A stretch of 11,645 nt of DNA, from assembly GCA_023487095.1 (NCBI GenBank), contig JAMDEL010000066.1, positions 1 to 11,645 on the forward strand, given 5' to 3'. The notes under the pieces are model-generated. The model worked only from the letters and a program-made list of their open reading frames with translations, was not told the DNA's origin and searched no databases. Shown piece after piece: positions 1 to 5,881 of this stretch (position 1 is its first letter; each line of letters opens with the position of its first letter). Position numbers and translations under genes: made by a program. Source of the DNA: Patescibacteria group bacterium (GTDB taxonomy: Bacteria > Patescibacteriota > Doudnabacteria > UBA920).

Positions 1-82
1 TGAGTTCGTTCCTTATTACCTGAAGGCGCCCCCGCCTTTCCCGATGCCTGGCATCGGCCTTCTCCTGATTATATTCGGCCAT
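1..82 (-). CDS. Partial hypothetical protein, N-terminus only
   Basis: An open frame begins with ATG at 82 and runs off the left edge. Its 27 visible codons start MAEYNQEKADARHRERRG and are rich in Arg, Lys and Glu, so a soluble, helical, possibly nucleic-acid-binding N-terminus. No domain can be named from so little. There is no Shine-Dalgarno ahead of the ATG. A TATAAT lies about 38 nt upstream and the terminator of the tRNA-Ala unit is just beyond it, which fits the first gene of a new transcript. I do not recognise the family. Confidence 0.5.
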   Translation of the reverse strand, partial: MAEYNQEKADARHRERRGRLQVIRNEL

Positions 83-119
83 TGTTTTAATTCTTGTTAT
101 AAATTAAACACCCTTCTTC

Positions 120-125
120 ATTATA
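120..125 (-). promoter_or_regulatory. Candidate -10 element for the left-edge gene
   Basis: A perfect TATAAT reads on the minus strand between the terminator at 131-158 and the ATG at 82. No convincing -35 element sits 16-18 bp upstream; that position is inside the terminator hairpin. The site would give a 5' leader of about 30 nt. This is inference from position and consensus only. Confidence 0.35.
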
Positions 126-130
126 CACAA

Positions 131-158
131 AACCCGCCCCGATGAATCGGGACGGGTT
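131..158 (-). terminator. Intrinsic terminator of the tRNA-Ala unit
   Basis: Arms 131-142 and 147-158 pair over 12 bp around a 4-nt loop. Read on the minus strand the only imperfection is one G-U pair, and the right arm runs into TTTTG. It lies 12 nt beyond the CCA end of tRNA-Ala(GGC), so it should end that transcript. On the plus strand the same position is a C-A mismatch, so it is better as a minus-strand terminator. Confidence 0.8.
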
Positions 159-170
159 TTTATATTATAA

Positions 171-246
171 TGGTGGACCATACCGGATTTGAACCGGTCG
201 CCTCTTCCATGCCATGGAAGCGCTCTACCAAATGAGCTAATGGCCC
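171..246 (-). tRNA. tRNA-Ala, anticodon GGC
   Basis: A complete cloverleaf on the minus strand, 76 nt including an encoded CCA. The acceptor GGGCCAT pairs with ATGGTCC and contains the G3-U70 wobble that is the identity mark for alanyl-tRNA synthetase. The D stem is GCTC/GAGC, the anticodon stem CTTCC/GGAAG, the loop ATGGCAT (anticodon GGC), and the T arm ACCGG-TTCAAAT-CCGGT. The discriminator base is A. It lies 18 nt past the stop codon of the small membrane-protein gene and probably shares its transcript. Confidence 0.96.
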
Positions 247-264
247 CTGACAGCAAGACTTATT

Positions 265-528
265 TTACCTGACTTTCTGGACTTGTTCAAGTGTCTGTTT
301 CCACATGCTTTGCCATTCCCTGGCCTGTTCCCGGATTCCGGGAATTATTCCCATAACATTCAGTAACCAGCCTATGAAAAAAATCGCCAAAGCTATGCCA
401 ACAATGCTCCCAATCCCCTGCAGCATGCCGCGGACAAATGCCCGCCACAGGCTCTCGGTCTTATGAAAAATACCGACTAAATGGTTGTCTATCTTCTCTA
501 ATTGGGTCTTAAGTTCCGGGTCTATCAT
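265..528 (-). CDS. Small DUF5665-like membrane protein
   Basis: An 87-residue protein. Residues 1-25 are a charged helix (LKTQLEKIDNHL). A Trp-Arg-rich stretch (about 28-33) leads into a Gly-rich motif, RGMLQGIGSIVGIAL (33-47), and one hydrophobic segment spans about 38-60. The tail (65-87) is amphipathic and charged. The layout, with an LWRAFVRGM entry and a G-I-G-S-I-V-G helix, resembles DUF5665, whose function is not known; this is recognition from memory. It probably sits in the cytoplasmic membrane with most residues inside. No Shine-Dalgarno precedes the ATG. It lies between two tRNA genes on the same strand, 28 nt after tRNA-Arg and 18 nt before tRNA-Ala. Confidence 0.75.
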   Translation of the reverse strand: MIDPELKTQLEKIDNHLVGIFHKTESLWRAFVRGMLQGIGSIVGIALAIFFIGWLLNVMGIIPGIREQAREWQSMWKQTLEQVQKVR

Positions 529-556
529 GGGGTTGTTTTATTATTTTATTTTTTCC

Positions 557-631
557 TGGTGCCCTCGGTAGGAATCGAACCTACATCTCATCCTTAGGAC
601 GGATTTGCTCTATCCATTGAGCTACGAAGGC
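557..631 (-). tRNA. tRNA-Arg, anticodon CCT
   Basis: A 75-nt cloverleaf with encoded CCA. Acceptor GCCTTCG pairs with CGAGGGC (one G-U), followed by U8-A9, D stem GCTC/GAGC, anticodon stem AATCC/GGATG (outermost pair A-G, otherwise paired), loop GTCCTAA with anticodon CCT, and T arm GTAGG-TTCGATT-CCTAC. Discriminator A. It reads the AGG codon. It is the first gene behind the promoter at 645-672. Confidence 0.94.
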
Positions 632-644
632 ATTAGACCCGAAA

Positions 645-672
645 ATTATAACATAAAGAACAGGCGTGATAA
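645..672 (-). promoter_or_regulatory. Promoter of the tRNA-Arg unit
   Basis: On the minus strand TTATCA (672-667) and a perfect TATAAT (650-645) are 16 bp apart. Transcription would start near 638, about 7 nt before the mature tRNA 5' end, the short leader expected for a tRNA transcript. The -35 matches consensus at four of six positions. Confidence 0.65.
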
Positions 673-748
673 AATTCACTTAGCACTCAGGTTTTTTATG
701 GTTCTTATTATATTATAACATATTTTATTTATTTTGTAAATATAACAA

Positions 749-2080
749 ATGCTTTCACGGGAAACATACCAAAAACTGGCTAAAATAAGCTACTTTTTGT
801 TAATAATTAGCCTTTTCTTACCTGTTAGAAAGGTTTTTTTCTCAAATTCAGCATACCAAACTGGTGCATATTCAGATTTTACATCATTTTCCTTATATTT
901 AAGCGATATTTTAATTTTAACCACGTGCTTATTGATATTTCTACCACGTGGTGAGAACCTAAGGCCTTTCTACCACGTGGTGAGAAAGCCCTTTTTCCTT
1001 ATTTTATGGGCTATTCTTGTCTTTTTACTAAATTTTAAGCATCTCAGTTCCCTAAATTTATATTTTTTGCTTAAATATGCGGAGTTAATTGTTGCATATG
1101 GAACAACGGTAATCCTATTTAAGGACAGAAAGCTTTTATACAATGCTGCCTGGCTATTTATTAGTCTTTGTTCATTTGAGGGCTTGTTGGGCTTACTCCA
1201 GTTTTTTTCACAGAAATCACTTGGACTTAAGTGGTTGGGCGAGAGTGTGCTAAACCCCTCTATGTTTGGAGTGGCAAAGATTGTTTCAGGTGGAACACAT
1301 TATATAAGGGCTTACGGCACATTTCCCCACCCCAATCTTTTGGCTGCATTTTTAGTTATCGGAGTATTATTGTCTTTCTATCTTTTTAGCACTGTAAAAG
1401 GGGGTTACCAAAGAATCCTGTCAGGGGCATATTTATGTATAAGCATTCTCGGGCTATTCGTTACTTTTTCCAGATCCGGGTTTTTTGCAGTCACAGTGGC
1501 CTTGTTTTTGATGGGAGCCTACCTCATTTACACCAAGGCTCCGGGTATAAAACTGGCCTCCGTTTTAGTCCTGGCCAGCGTAGGTGCAGGCCTGGTCATG
1601 TTTTTTCCTTTGCTTGCAACCCGAGCCACTCTTTCTGACAATTCAAGTTTGGAACGCATTGAGTACAGCCGAGCCGGATTGGAAATGATCAAAGATAATC
1701 CGATTTTTGGAGTTGGGATAGGGGAGAGCGTGCTTCATATGGAACAATACATGCATCGCGCCCTACAACCTTGGGAAAAACAACCAATTCATAATTATTT
1801 TATTCTTATTGCAGCTGAATTTGGCCTGCCAGGTGTTCTAATTATCCTTTGGTTGTTATGGCTTCATCTTGAGGCCCTGCTTAGCAGGCTAAAAGTTCAA
1901 ATAACAAATTTCTACGCCGCGCTTCTGCCCGTTAGCCTAATTGCAGTCCTTCTGTTAATGCAATTTGACCATTATTTTTACACCTTGGAGCAAACCCGGC
2001 TTCTGCTATGGATTATTTTGGGTGTATCAGCCTCACTAACACTCCACAACAGGGATATTTCAGAAACCCCAAAGGTTTAA
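749..2080 (+). CDS. O-antigen ligase / polymerase family membrane protein
   Basis: A 443-residue polytopic protein with about ten or more hydrophobic segments. It matches the Wzy/WaaL-type O-antigen ligase superfamily (Wzy_C). Typical marks are HPN at 194-196, the SRSG turn (241-244) before a long membrane helix, and the large external loop with NPIFGVGIG (317-325) running into the HN (348-349) and AEFGLPGV (356-363) motif. The usual role is to transfer or polymerise lipid-linked glycan on the outer face of the cytoplasmic membrane. It stands alone with no glycosyltransferase neighbours, so the glycan is unknown. The gene is visibly more AT-rich than most of the window, especially its first third, which hints at transfer. 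No Shine-Dalgarno precedes the ATG. Residues 57-80 come from a palindromic repeat described separately. Confidence 0.88.
   Translation: MLSRETYQKLAKISYFLLIISLFLPVRKVFFSNSAYQTGAYSDFTSFSLYLSDILILTTCLLIFLPRGENLRPFYHVVRKPFFLILWAILVFLLNFKHLSSLNLYFLLKYAELIVAYGTTVILFKDRKLLYNAAWLFISLCSFEGLLGLLQFFSQKSLGLKWLGESVLNPSMFGVAKIVSGGTHYIRAYGTFPHPNLLAAFLVIGVLLSFYLFSTVKGGYQRILSGAYLCISILGLFVTFSRSGFFAVTVALFLMGAYLIYTKAPGIKLASVLVLASVGAGLVMFFPLLATRATLSDNSSLERIEYSRAGLEMIKDNPIFGVGIGESVLHMEQYMHRALQPWEKQPIHNYFILIAAEFGLPGVLIILWLLWLHLEALLSRLKVQITNFYAALLPVSLIAVLLLMQFDHYFYTLEQTRLLLWIILGVSASLTLHNRDISETPKV
920..986 (+). repeat. Duplicated CACGTG palindromic element inside the ligase gene
   Basis: The 20-mer TTTCTACCACGTGGTGAGAA occurs exactly at 938-957 and 967-986, 29 bp apart. 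A partial copy, ACCACGTG, lies at 920-927. The core ACCACGTGGT is a perfect palindrome, and the arms TTCT/AGAA also pair if one G is bulged. The copies are separated by a short AAGGCCTT palindrome. Because neither spacing is a multiple of three, each copy is read in a different frame: ACC-ACG-TG, then CCA-CGT-GGT (FLPRGEN), then TAC-CAC-GTG (FYHVVRK). The coded residues fall in a loop between two membrane segments. Confidence 0.85.
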
Positions 2081-2102
2081 TAAAATATTTTTGACAATTT
2101 AA

Positions 2103-2132
2103 AAAACATCTCCGCTGCAGCGGAGATGTTTT
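2103..2132. terminator. Bidirectional terminator between the ligase gene and rlmH
   Basis: A perfect 15-bp palindrome (AAAACATCTCCGCTG and its complement) sits between two convergent genes. Six A residues at 2101-2106 give a U6 tract for the minus-strand transcript, and TTTT follows on the plus strand. It lies 22 nt after the ligase stop and 12 nt after the rlmH stop, so it should serve both. With no unpaired bases at the centre, the loop would have to form by opening inner pairs. Confidence 0.85.
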
Positions 2133-2144
2133 ACGTTTAACAAC

Positions 2145-2615
2145 TTATTTATGGTACTCTTTTTTATTTATAATCGTACAAGCGCGGTAAACCTGCTCCT
2201 CCAAAAGCACGCGGGCAAAATTGTGGGTAAAGGTAAGCGGGGACAGGGAAATTGAATAATTGGAATACTCTTTTAAGCTTGAATGCAGTCCCAAGCCGCT
2301 GCCAATGACAAACACCAACTCCCGGCCAAAACCGCCGATCCGCTCCAGGAAATTGGCAAAGTCACGCGAACCCCTTAAGCTGCCTTTTTCTTCCAGTAAA
2401 ATAACCAGTGCGTCTTCGGGCAGCTGTTTAACAATTCTTTCGGCTTCTTTGTGTTTGACCTTCTCCGCGTCGTCATGCGAACGATAAGGCTCTTCCGGCA
2501 GCTCCACGATTTTTATTTTGGCAAAAGGGGAGAGGCGCTTTAAATATTCTTTTTCCAATTCCAAAAACGCCTTTTCCTTAAACTTGCCCAGCGTAATTAT
2601 TTTTACTTTCAACAT
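2145..2615 (-). CDS. rlmH: Ribosomal RNA large subunit methyltransferase RlmH
   Basis: A 156-residue SPOUT-class methyltransferase, the usual length. The family N3-methylates pseudouridine 1915 in helix 69 of 23S rRNA using SAM. Visible marks are the N-terminal MLKVKIITLGKFKEKAF and the mid-region LLEEKGSLRGSRDFANFLE (73-91). The SAM-binding knot loop is FVIGSGLGLHSSLK (102-115); the usual IGG is IGS here. The signature TFTHNFARVLLEEQVYRA (128-145) follows, and the protein ends in EYHK, as RlmH does. The start ATG at 2615 fits the family and has no Shine-Dalgarno. The gene is convergent with the ligase gene and divergent from tRNA-Ala(CGC). Confidence 0.95.
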   Translation of the reverse strand: MLKVKIITLGKFKEKAFLELEKEYLKRLSPFAKIKIVELPEEPYRSHDDAEKVKHKEAERIVKQLPEDALVILLEEKGSLRGSRDFANFLERIGGFGRELVFVIGSGLGLHSSLKEYSNYSISLSPLTFTHNFARVLLEEQVYRACTIINKKEYHK

Positions 2616-2658
2616 ATTTACTAGATTAGCATATTAAGCTAAAATATCATAAGTATTT

Positions 2659-2733
2659 GGGCCGTGTAGTAAAGTGGTATTACGCGGCATTCGCATTGCC
2701 GAGGCGGGGGTTCGATTCCCCCCAGGTCCACCA
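2659..2733 (+). tRNA. tRNA-Ala, anticodon CGC, with an irregular acceptor stem
   Basis: A 75-nt tRNA-like fold with encoded CCA. The anticodon stem CGGCA/TGCCG and loop TTCGCAT are perfect and give anticodon CGC (2692-2694). The T arm GGGGG-TTCGATT-CCCCC is perfect. The D arm is a 3-bp GTA/TAC stem preceded by U8-A9. The 5' strand of the acceptor is one base too long: GGGCC-G-TG must pair with CAGGTCC, leaving one G (2664) bulged. With that bulge removed all seven pairs form, including G3-U70, the alanine identity pair. It may be functional, a decaying copy, or carry a sequence error. Amino-acid assignment rests on the anticodon and G3-U70. Confidence 0.8.
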
Positions 2734-2779
2734 AGAAAATCCCAGCAAACAATAAAAAATATTTTTAATCAACTTATTT

Positions 2780-2800
2780 GGGCGAGAGCCTGTTTTTTTT
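2780..2800 (+). terminator. Possible weak terminator after tRNA-Ala(CGC)
   Basis: A short GGGC-GAGA-GCCT hairpin (4 bp with a terminal G-U pair and a GNRA loop) is followed after one base by eight T residues. The stem is very short, so termination would rely mainly on the U tract. It sits 46 nt after the tRNA and just upstream of the next promoter. Confidence 0.35.
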
Positions 2801-2802
2801 AT

Positions 2803-2831
2803 TTGCAATTTTCTCAAAATAATGCTATAAT
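2803..2831 (+). promoter_or_regulatory. Promoter of the SLH oxidoreductase gene
   Basis: TTGCAA (2803-2808), a 17-bp spacer and a perfect TATAAT (2826-2831), with TG at 2823-2824 forming an extended -10 (TGC-TATAAT). Start would be near 2838, giving a leader of about 50 nt. Confidence 0.8.
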
Positions 2832-2843
2832 TATAGTATATTT

Positions 2844-2868
2844 ATTCCAAAACAAAACTTTTTGGAAT
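2844..2868 (+). other. Hairpin in the 5' leader of the oxidoreductase mRNA
   Basis: ATTCCAAAA (2844-2852) pairs with TTTTGGAAT (2860-2868) around a 7-nt loop, a 9-bp AT-rich stem 20 nt ahead of the ATG. No U tract follows, so it is not a terminator. It could protect the 5' end or influence initiation. No Shine-Dalgarno follows it. Confidence 0.4.
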
Positions 2869-2888
2869 CAAACTAAAACCAAAACAAA

Positions 2889-5828
2889 ATGAAAAAAAAT
2901 ATTGGGCTAAGGCGTTTTTTACACAGTGCGTTTGTCGCGCTTTTTTTTATGGCTTCTGTGTTGCAGTTACAGCCAACTGTTTTCACTCCTGCAAAAGCAG
3001 CAACCGACGATTATGACATCATAATAGTGGGGGCTGGCACTGGCGGATCCGCTGCAGCCATCCAAGCCGCGCGTATGGGAGCCAGGGTTCTGCTGATAGA
3101 AGATACTGACTGGGTAGGCGGACAAATGACCGCCGCAGCTGTGCCCAACATGGACGAAGGAGGTGTTATTGAAGACGATGGCATTTATGGAGAATTTATT
3201 TCAAAAATTCGGCAAGCCTACGGGAACAAATCTATCAGCACCTGCTATTGGAGCTCGTCCAGCAAATGTTTTGAACCAAGCGTAGGCCAAAGGATTTTAA
3301 AAGAAATGATTGCCAATTCCGGCGCAACGCTGCTGACCAGGACCATGGTAACAGGAGTGCTCAAATCTGGAAACACCGTAGCCGGCGTGGCTACTATAAA
3401 CGGTTCCTACACGGCCCACGTCGTTATTGACGCCACCGAATACGGAGATGTGATTTCCATGTCAGGGGCAAAATACCGAGTGGGCAATTCCACCAACGAA
3501 TCGCCAAACGCTTCTGCGTGCATGCAGGATATTACTTACACCGCTGTAATTAAAAAATACCCCAATGGAGTGCCTGATGAATTGAAAATTAAAACCCCGC
3601 CTCCGGGATACAACTCAACCATCAAAGATTTATTTGCAAGAATTATCTCTAAGACTCCAGCGGCCAGCGGCTACCCATATGACTGGAGTTTTCACAACGG
3701 CTATCGCGGCTTACCCGACTCATCCAACCCCGCCAGCTACACGGGCGACCAGGGGAACAAAATTACTAAAACCGTCATAAACTGGGCGAATGATTACACC
3801 GCCCTTTACCCTTATAACATTCCAGCCGGGGCCACCAACCCGAACCTATCTGTTCAATTTTTGCTTGAACCGGGCTTCCGACTACAAAGCACTTGCGCAG
3901 CCAAACTCAAAACCATCCAGTTCATCTATTATATGCAAACTGAACTGGGACAAGCCGACTGGTCAGTAGCCAATGACGAAGGTTTTAATACTGGTTATAA
4001 TCGTCAGGAAAACACCTGTCCAAATATCCCAGAAGAACTCAGGGCCATTGAGAACAACATGCCCCAAAAACCTTATGTGCGCGAATCCAAGCGCATTGTC
4101 GGCTTGCAAACCTTAACTGCGCCTGCGGTCAACGCCCATACACCTGTTTCCAACGGGCTGGCTTTGGCAGATTACGGCTTTGACCTGCACCAGTGCGACG
4201 GCAACGGCAATTTGGAAGCTGGGTTAGAATCGGTTTCGGATAAAACCAGGCCGGGCGGAGCATTTTCAATTCCTTTTGAAACGTTTATACCCGAATCCGT
4301 GGACGGATTGATTGCTGCGGAAAAAAATATTTCGCAAACCCGGCTGGTAAACGGCGGCACCCGCCTGCAGCCTTCAACCATGCGCACTGGTCAGGCTGCC
4401 GGCGCGATTGCCGTACTGTCGGTGAGGGACAACATCCAACCCCGCGCTGTAAACCCTGCCCAAGTTCAGTTTGAACTGCTTAAAAGCAACGATGCAATCT
4501 CTATTGCAAAATTTGCCGACGTGCCGAGAACAGACAGTTCTTGGCCATACGTACAATTAGTAACTGCTCGTGGGCTCATGCAGGGTAACGGTAATGCTTT
4601 TGGAACAAGCGATAGCTTAACCCGGAGGCAGGCCGCCCAGCTTATAGTTAAACGTTTTAATCTGCCTACCGATAATTTGCCGGGTACAGCCACCTTCAGC
4701 GACGTGCCAGCTGGCGACCCGGACAGAGCAGCTATTGAAGCCTTGTTCCAAAAAGGCATAACCACGGGCTGCGGAACCAACCCGCGGACTTTCTGTCCCA
4801 ATGATGTCATACCTCGCTGGCAGTTTGCCGTATTTTTAGCCCGTGCCCTAAACCTAAACACCTCGCTGGCCCAAACCGAACCAATCTTTACCGATGTAGC
4901 CAAAACCGACATAAGTTTTCCCTACACCCAACTGCTTTACCAAACCGGCTTGACCATTGGCTGTCAGGTTAATCCCAACAAGTTCTGCCCCAACGATCCG
5001 CTGCAAAAATCGCAAGCCGCAATCTTCCTAACCAGGTCTCTAATAAACACATCTAAAATCACCCCGTACCAGCAAGCGGGGAGCCAGCCCGTACTGCCTC
5101 CGGCGGAAAACCTAAAAGCCCCGAACCTGTGGCTGGACACTCCTGGCGAAAGCGCCAAAATTTACCGCTCAACAGTGCTCCAAGGCTGGGCAATTGACAA
5201 CACGGCAAAAGTGGAAGGTGCCATCAGCAAAGTTGAGGTTTACCTTGACGGCAACAAAGTCGGAGACGCCACTTACGGAACCAACCGGGCAGACGTCTGC
5301 GCGGCTTACCCCAACCGGAGCGGCTGCCCCAACGTGGGTTTTACTTATAACTTAAACGTGGCAACGTTGCCCGACGGGGCACACTCCATAAAAATCATTG
5401 CCACCGATTCTGATCCAATTCCCAAAACCTCCGAAATAACCAGGAACATTCTTGTTGATAATTCAACCTCTAACTGCACAAAAACCAGCTTCAGCCCCCA
5501 GACAAGCGGCTTCGCGTTGAATGCTTCCGGGCCAATGCAAAACAGCTTAAGCGTAACCGCCGGGCAAACTTTCTACGTATTTGCTGATTTTGGGGTTATA
5601 GCCGACTCAATCTGGTTCAATAACTCCAGCGGCATCCAATGCGCTTGGGCTGGCACGCTTAATCAGCCGCCCGCTAGCCCGGGCTGGCTTAAGACCGCAG
5701 CGGTTTTCAGCTGCACTGCCCCAAGCACCCCTGGAAATTTTGCCTTTGAAGCCGGCACCCACACAGGCACAGCCAGCAATACCTGTGAGACTCCTGGGGC
5801 CATAGGCTCAATCACTGTTCCGAGATAA
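2889..5828 (+). CDS. Exported FAD-dependent oxidoreductase with SLH-like repeats and an Ig-like domain
   Basis: A 979-residue secreted protein. Residues 1-37 form a Sec-type signal peptide with likely cleavage after AKA (35-37). Residues 42-510 are an FAD_oxidored-type domain: VGAGTGGSAAAIQAA (47-61), the GG of DWVGGQMT (74-81), FEPSVGQRILKEM (128-140), RESKRIVGLQTL (398-409), GGAFSIPFETFIP (456-468) and a C-terminal RTGQAAGAIA (499-508) that closes the flavin site. Three SLH-like repeats follow at about 540-592, 602-656 and 666-720, each with an F-x-D-V start; the second and third share a GC...FCPND Cys pair. An Ig-like domain (about 744-857) and an uncharacterised Cys-containing beta-rich tail (863-979) end the protein. 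The substrate is not evident. SLH repeats usually bind cell-wall polymers, so surface attachment is inferred. Single-gene transcript. Confidence 0.88.
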   Translation: MKKNIGLRRFLHSAFVALFFMASVLQLQPTVFTPAKAATDDYDIIIVGAGTGGSAAAIQAARMGARVLLIEDTDWVGGQMTAAAVPNMDEGGVIEDDGIYGEFISKIRQAYGNKSISTCYWSSSSKCFEPSVGQRILKEMIANSGATLLTRTMVTGVLKSGNTVAGVATINGSYTAHVVIDATEYGDVISMSGAKYRVGNSTNESPNASACMQDITYTAVIKKYPNGVPDELKIKTPPPGYNSTIKDLFARIISKTPAASGYPYDWSFHNGYRGLPDSSNPASYTGDQGNKITKTVINWANDYTALYPYNIPAGATNPNLSVQFLLEPGFRLQSTCAAKLKTIQFIYYMQTELGQADWSVANDEGFNTGYNRQENTCPNIPEELRAIENNMPQKPYVRESKRIVGLQTLTAPAVNAHTPVSNGLALADYGFDLHQCDGNGNLEAGLESVSDKTRPGGAFSIPFETFIPESVDGLIAAEKNISQTRLVNGGTRLQPSTMRTGQAAGAIAVLSVRDNIQPRAVNPAQVQFELLKSNDAISIAKFADVPRTDSSWPYVQLVTARGLMQGNGNAFGTSDSLTRRQAAQLIVKRFNLPTDNLPGTATFSDVPAGDPDRAAIEALFQKGITTGCGTNPRTFCPNDVIPRWQFAVFLARALNLNTSLAQTEPIFTDVAKTDISFPYTQLLYQTGLTIGCQVNPNKFCPNDPLQKSQAAIFLTRSLINTSKITPYQQAGSQPVLPPAENLKAPNLWLDTPGESAKIYRSTVLQGWAIDNTAKVEGAISKVEVYLDGNKVGDATYGTNRADVCAAYPNRSGCPNVGFTYNLNVATLPDGAHSIKIIATDSDPIPKTSEITRNILVDNSTSNCTKTSFSPQTSGFALNASGPMQNSLSVTAGQTFYVFADFGVIADSIWFNNSSGIQCAWAGTLNQPPASPGWLKTAAVFSCTAPSTPGNFAFEAGTHTGTASNTCETPGAIGSITVPR

Positions 5829-5835
5829 GCGTATT

Positions 5836-5866
5836 AAAAACCCCTGTCTTAAAGGCAGGGGTTTTT
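5836..5866. terminator. Bidirectional terminator between the oxidoreductase and murA genes
   Basis: Arms 5836-5848 and 5854-5866 pair over 13 bp (one G-U) around a 5-nt TTAAA loop, with five A on the left and five T on the right. It therefore has a U tract in both directions and serves two convergent genes, starting 7 nt after the oxidoreductase stop. Confidence 0.9.
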
Positions 5867-5881
5867 ATTTTCAGGCCGGGA

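Noticed and set aside
920..986. CRISPR array
   Set aside because: Only two full copies, a palindromic 20-mer with a 9-bp gap, inside a coding gene and without cas genes.
2091..2096. TTGACA, a consensus -35
   Set aside because: It lies between a stop codon and a bidirectional terminator, with no -10 at the right distance and no plus-strand gene to serve.
2674..2892. 72-codon plus-strand frame
   Set aside because: It begins inside tRNA-Ala(CGC) and runs through the promoter and leader of the oxidoreductase gene.
2889..2999. Twin-arginine (Tat) signal on the oxidoreductase
   Set aside because: LRRFLHS has the Arg pair but lacks the spaced S/T-R-R-x-F-L-K pattern; the segment reads as an ordinary Sec signal.
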